Source: Pseudoclavibacter chungangensis (GTDB taxonomy: Bacteria; Actinomycetota; Actinomycetes; Actinomycetales; Microbacteriaceae). From it: a DNA stretch of 64,000 bases. Of this stretch, positions 61,147-64,000 are shown one piece after another. The translations under genes were made by a program, and so were the position numbers. Every line of letters starts with the position of its first letter. Positions within the stretch are counted from its first letter, which is position 1. Below the pieces are notes generated by a model. That model was not told the origin of the DNA, ran no database searches, and saw only the letters and a program-made list of their open reading frames with translations. The stretch is taken from NCBI RefSeq assembly GCF_013410545.1, contig NZ_JACCFV010000001.1, positions 3,162,001-3,226,000 on the forward strand, written 5' to 3'.

Positions 61147-61801
61147 CAGGACTCCCCAGGGGTCGGGCGAACAGGCGGATGAGCCGGTCCGCCTCCGCGG
61201 TGAGCAACTCGCGTCCCTCGTGCAGGTACTTCCGCGAGTCGACGAGCGCCGCATCGCGCTCGAGCCGCGCGCGAACGCCGCTCGTGAAGGCCTTGTTGAG
61301 CTGGGTCGAGACGTTGATCTTGCGCAACCCGGCGGCGATCCCGAGCCTGATACCAGTATCGGGCACGCCGCTCGATCCGTGCAGGACGAGTGGCACCGGT
61401 ACCGCGACGCGCAGGCGCTCGACGAGATCGAGGTCGAGCTGCGCCGTGCGGTCCACCATCTGGTGCGAGCTGCCGACGGCCACGGCGAGTGCATCGACGC
61501 CCGTCGCCTCGACGAACGCCCGCGCCTCATCCGGGTCGGTGCGCGTCGCGTGGTCGAGGTGCACGGCGAGCGGCACGTCGGTCGCTCCCGCGACGGTCTT
61601 CGTCGCCTCGGCGATCGGGGCGAGCGACCCGTGGTAGTCGACGCAGTTCTCGGAAATCTGCAGCACGATGCCGTGCCCGGCGCGCGTCGCGGCCTCGGCG
61701 AGCGCCTCGACGGTCTCGATGTGGAGCACGTTGAACGCGGCGAGGCCGCGTTCCTCGGCATCGGCGTGGCGCAACAGGTCGAGGGTGCGGGCGCGTGTCA
61801 T
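61136..61801 (-). CDS. Class II tagatose/fructose-bisphosphate aldolase with internal deletion
   Basis: 221 residues instead of the usual ~285. The N-terminus (AAFNVLHIETVEALAEAA) and the part up to the catalytic HLDHAT (D83, zinc ligand H84) are normal. It then jumps to RTDPDEARAFVEATGVDALAVAVGSSH, skipping about 60 residues that normally hold the SVMFDGS strand and the Glu of the VEAELG segment. Later zinc ligands in GSSH and VLHGSSG remain. The frame is open, so a deletion rather than a frameshift. Activity is doubtful. Start ATG 61801 after GGAGA. Confidence 0.88.
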   Translation of the reverse strand: MTRARTLDLLRHADAEERGLAAFNVLHIETVEALAEAATRAGHGIVLQISENCVDYHGSLAPIAEATKTVAGATDVPLAVHLDHATRTDPDEARAFVEATGVDALAVAVGSSHQMVDRTAQLDLDLVERLRVAVPVPLVLHGSSGVPDTGIRLGIAAGLRKINVSTQLNKAFTSGVRARLERDAALVDSRKYLHEGRELLTAEADRLIRLFARPLGSPDAT

Positions 61802-62772
61802 GGATTCTCCGTCGTCGTCTGCAGCCGAAGTCGTTCGGCGAGGTCGGTCGTGTCGGCGAGCGCGCCAGCCACGGGGGCGAGCACGGCCGCGGCGGCCCAG
61901 GTGGCGGCGGTCCGCAGGGTGGTCTCGATCCGTTCGGCGTCGAACGGCAGGAACGGGTCGGAGCTCGGCGCGGCATCGATCACGGCGGCGATCGCGGCGA
62001 CGACGGCGTCCCCCGCACCGGTCGTGTTGCCCGCGACGGGCGCACCGGGGGCGACCGCGACGATCGGACCGTCGGCCCGGACGGCCGCGAGGCCGCGCGC
62101 CCCGAGGGAAGCGAGCACGATGCCACCGCTGCGGCGGGCGAGCGCACGAGCCCCCGCGAGCGGGTCAGGGAGTCCCGTGACGGCCTCGATCTCGTGCTCG
62201 TTGGGTTTCACGAGGTCGGCGCCCGCATCGACCGCGGCATCGAGGTACGCCTTCGAGGTGTCGACGATCACGACGGCACCGACGCGACGACCGGCGTCGA
62301 CGAGGTGCCCGACGAGTGAGGTCGGCGTCCCGGGCGGGAACGATCCCGCGACGACCAGGACGATCGGCTGGTCCGGCCCGGCGGCACGCGCGGCGACGAG
62401 TCGCGCGTCGACGGCCGCCACGAGCGCGGCGGTCTCGAACGGTGCGAGCGGGCCGCCCGTCTCGTTGAGGTTCGTCGTCTCGGCGGGCGTCACGATCGAG
62501 AGCGTCCGGCGCAGGGGCGTCGCCACGGGCACCGCGGTGAACGGCACACCGGCGGCGGCGAGGTCGTCGCGGAAGACGTCACCCGATGCGCCACCGAGCG
62601 GGGCGACCGCCTCGGCGCCGACGCCCGCTGAGGCGAGCACACGTGCGACGTTGATCCCCTTGCCGCCCGCCTGCTCGGCGACGTCAGCGACGCGCTGGCT
62701 CGCACCGAGCCGGACCTCGGGCACGGTGTACGTGACGTCGAGGGCGGGATTCGGCGTGACGGTGACGATCAT
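61798..62772 (-). CDS. PfkB-family sugar kinase (tagatose-6-P or 1-phosphofructokinase type)
   Basis: 324 residues. MIVTVTPNPALDVTYTV and AGGKGINVARVLASAG mark the LacC/FruK branch; the catalytic motif NTTGAGDAVVAAIAAVI is intact near the C-terminus. It phosphorylates a ketose phosphate to the bisphosphate used by the aldolase encoded next. In an amino-sugar operon, tagatose-6-phosphate is the likeliest substrate. Start overlaps the ROK gene's stop (ATGA); the stop overlaps the aldolase start. Confidence 0.93.
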   Translation of the reverse strand: MIVTVTPNPALDVTYTVPEVRLGASQRVADVAEQAGGKGINVARVLASAGVGAEAVAPLGGASGDVFRDDLAAAGVPFTAVPVATPLRRTLSIVTPAETTNLNETGGPLAPFETAALVAAVDARLVAARAAGPDQPIVLVVAGSFPPGTPTSLVGHLVDAGRRVGAVVIVDTSKAYLDAAVDAGADLVKPNEHEIEAVTGLPDPLAGARALARRSGGIVLASLGARGLAAVRADGPIVAVAPGAPVAGNTTGAGDAVVAAIAAVIDAAPSSDPFLPFDAERIETTLRTAATWAAAAVLAPVAGALADTTDLAERLRLQTTTENP

Positions 62773-63731
62773 GCGCCAGCTCCCGGGCCGTGGTCCGCGT
62801 CGAGATCGCGCGCGAGGAGCGCGGCGCCGACGAGGCCCGCGCGCGGGCCGAGCGCGGCGATCCGCAGCGACGGTCGACGCTGGATCGTGATGCGACGGTC
62901 GAGTGCGCGTTCGATCGGTTCGAGCAGTTCGTTCCCGGCGGACGCGAGCCCACCTCCGAGCACGACGACCTCGGGGCCCGTGATCGTCGACAGGTGGCGC
63001 AGGGTCGTCGCGATGCCCTCGACCGCGTCCTGCCACACGGCCGCCGCGTCCGCATCGCCCGCACGCATGGCCTCCAACACGTCGCGCGATCCCGCGGCGG
63101 CCCGCCCGGTGCGCGTCTCGTAGCGGAGCGCGATCGCGGCTGCACTCGCGACGGCCTCGAGGCAGCCGCGTCCACCGCACACGCACGCGGGCCCGTCGGC
63201 CACGACCAGGTGACCGATCTCACCGGCATAGCCACCCGCCCGCAGCGGCGCGCCGTCGACGACGAGCGCCGCGGCGACGCCCGTCCCGATCACCACGACG
63301 GCGACGTCGCGTTCACCGGCGGCCGCGCCGAGGCGCGTCTCGGCGACGCCGGCCGCGCGCACGTCGTGTCCGAGCGCGACCGGCAGTTCGAGGCGCGACC
63401 GCAGGAGTTCTCGGAGCGGGAAGTCCCGCCAACCGAGATTGTGGCTCGCGACGGCGACACCGGCCGGTTCGTCGACGATGCCGGGCACGACGACACCGAG
63501 CGCGTCGACGCGCCCGACGAGGGCCTCTGCCTCCGCGCGCCAGGCGGGCGCCTGCTCGACGACCCACTCCGCCGCCCCCAGGCGCGGTGTCGGAAGCGTC
63601 TCGAGCGGCACGAACGTACCGTCCGCGCCGACGGCGGCGCGCTTGGTGTCGGTGCCTCCCACGTCGATCGCGACGACGGCGACACCGGCCCCGAGCGAGA
63701 GGCCCGGAGGGTTCGAGGGGCCGGGGGTCAT
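62769..63731 (-). CDS. ROK-family sugar kinase
   Basis: 320 residues. ATP-binding AIDVGGTDTKRAAV near the N-terminus, catalytic Asp in GHDVRAAGVAET, and the ROK zinc motif in GHLVVADGPACVCGGRGCLEAVAS (Cys-x-Cys-Gly-x-x-Gly-Cys). No N-terminal HTH, so it is an enzyme and not a repressor. In this operon it likely phosphorylates GalNAc or GlcNAc after uptake. Its start shares one base with the SIS gene stop (TGATG). Confidence 0.92.
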   Translation of the reverse strand: MTPGPSNPPGLSLGAGVAVVAIDVGGTDTKRAAVGADGTFVPLETLPTPRLGAAEWVVEQAPAWRAEAEALVGRVDALGVVVPGIVDEPAGVAVASHNLGWRDFPLRELLRSRLELPVALGHDVRAAGVAETRLGAAAGERDVAVVVIGTGVAAALVVDGAPLRAGGYAGEIGHLVVADGPACVCGGRGCLEAVASAAAIALRYETRTGRAAAGSRDVLEAMRAGDADAAAVWQDAVEGIATTLRHLSTITGPEVVVLGGGLASAGNELLEPIERALDRRITIQRRPSLRIAALGPRAGLVGAALLARDLDADHGPGAGA

Positions 63732-64000
63732 CAGTTCAGGATGACCGCACGCGAGAGGCCACGGGGCACGTCGGGGTCGAGGTCGCGCGCACGTGCACGA
63801 GCGAGCGCGATGCGGTGCGCGTAGACGAGCTGTGCGAGGGGATCCGTGTCGGGGTGCTCAACGAACGTCGCGCCGAGACCGCGCACCTCGTCACCGAGCC
63901 CCACCGGCGGGGCACCGAAGACCCACGTGGCACGTCCCGGGCGGGCGATCGAGATGGGGCCGTGGCGGTAGTCCATCGCGAGGTACGACTCGGTCCACGA
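63731..64000 (-). CDS. SIS-domain sugar isomerase/deaminase, C-terminal part (runs off the window)
   Basis: About 89 residues are visible. SWTESYLAMDYRHGPISIARPGRATWVFG is the SIS-domain end pattern ESYLAMDYRHGP, as in AgaS/GlmS-type proteins; DPLAQLVYAHRIALARARARDLDPDVPRGLSRAVILN is the family's C-terminus. It would convert an amino-sugar phosphate to a ketose phosphate, the step before the PfkB-type kinase. The start lies beyond the right edge. Confidence 0.85.
   Translation of the reverse strand, partial: SWTESYLAMDYRHGPISIARPGRATWVFGAPPVGLGDEVRGLGATFVEHPDTDPLAQLVYAHRIALARARARDLDPDVPRGLSRAVILN

Overview
The window is a GC-rich (about 70%) actinobacterial chromosome segment with short intergenic gaps and many ATGA/GTGA start-stop overlaps. 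An actinobacterial-type VII secretion system (EccC/EccD), DUF222-HNH and LssY-type proteins and DtxR-like iron control point to Micrococcales, perhaps Microbacteriaceae; this is inference, because no rRNA or other phylogenetic marker lies here.

Layout. 1-5.3 kb: C-terminal part of a secreted polymorphic toxin with a putative PD-(D/E)XK nuclease tip, a DUF6301-like candidate immunity gene, and two tandem Imm52-like genes, the first split by a complete IS30-family element. 5.5-15 kb: type VII secretion operon (DUF6177-like, small membrane protein, eccD, MinD-like pseudo-ATPase, eccC, small protein, second MinD-like pseudo-ATPase). 15-22 kb: TSUP permease, SbcC/SbcD-like nuclease pair, an AAA ATPase and a DUF4190-like protein. 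22.1-31.3 kb: peptide-type ABC transporter, luciferase-like monooxygenase, CMD and alkylhydroperoxidase-domain proteins and a VOC protein; the two transcription units share a promoter motif. 28.6-37 kb: an unusual accumulation of short tandem repeats, a triplicated 5' end of an HNH gene and a 53-bp perfect palindrome. 37-43 kb: LssY-like protein and a siderophore ABC transporter with a DtxR-like box. 43-48 kb: gcvP-gcvT-gcvH behind a tandem glycine riboswitch. 48-57 kb: MHS transporter, decayed ABC ATPase, an FMN riboswitch with a lone riboflavin synthase gene, an HTH/PIN toxin-antitoxin pair, aldo/keto reductase, a divergent MFS/TetR pair and tRNA-Arg(ACG). 58-64 kb: amino-sugar catabolic operon on the minus strand (SIS, ROK kinase, PfkB kinase, class II aldolase, DeoR, NagA) plus an MsmK-like ABC ATPase.

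How the genes work together. The toxin and immunity genes sit beside the secretion machinery that probably exports the toxin. The 22-31 kb block looks like uptake plus flavin- and peroxidase-linked oxidation of one unknown substrate. The 58-64 kb operon resembles GalNAc/GlcNAc breakdown through tagatose-6-phosphate, but the aldolase lacks about 60 internal residues and the ABC ATPase carries two offsetting homopolymer frameshifts, so it is either decaying or affected by sequence errors.

Most interesting: the shared promoter architecture at 22.2 and 29.25 kb, the triplicated 17-bp start-codon cassette at 6.64 kb, the two flanking MinD-like proteins without P-loop lysines, the precisely resolvable IS30 insertion into an immunity gene, and the repeat-dense 28-37 kb zone.
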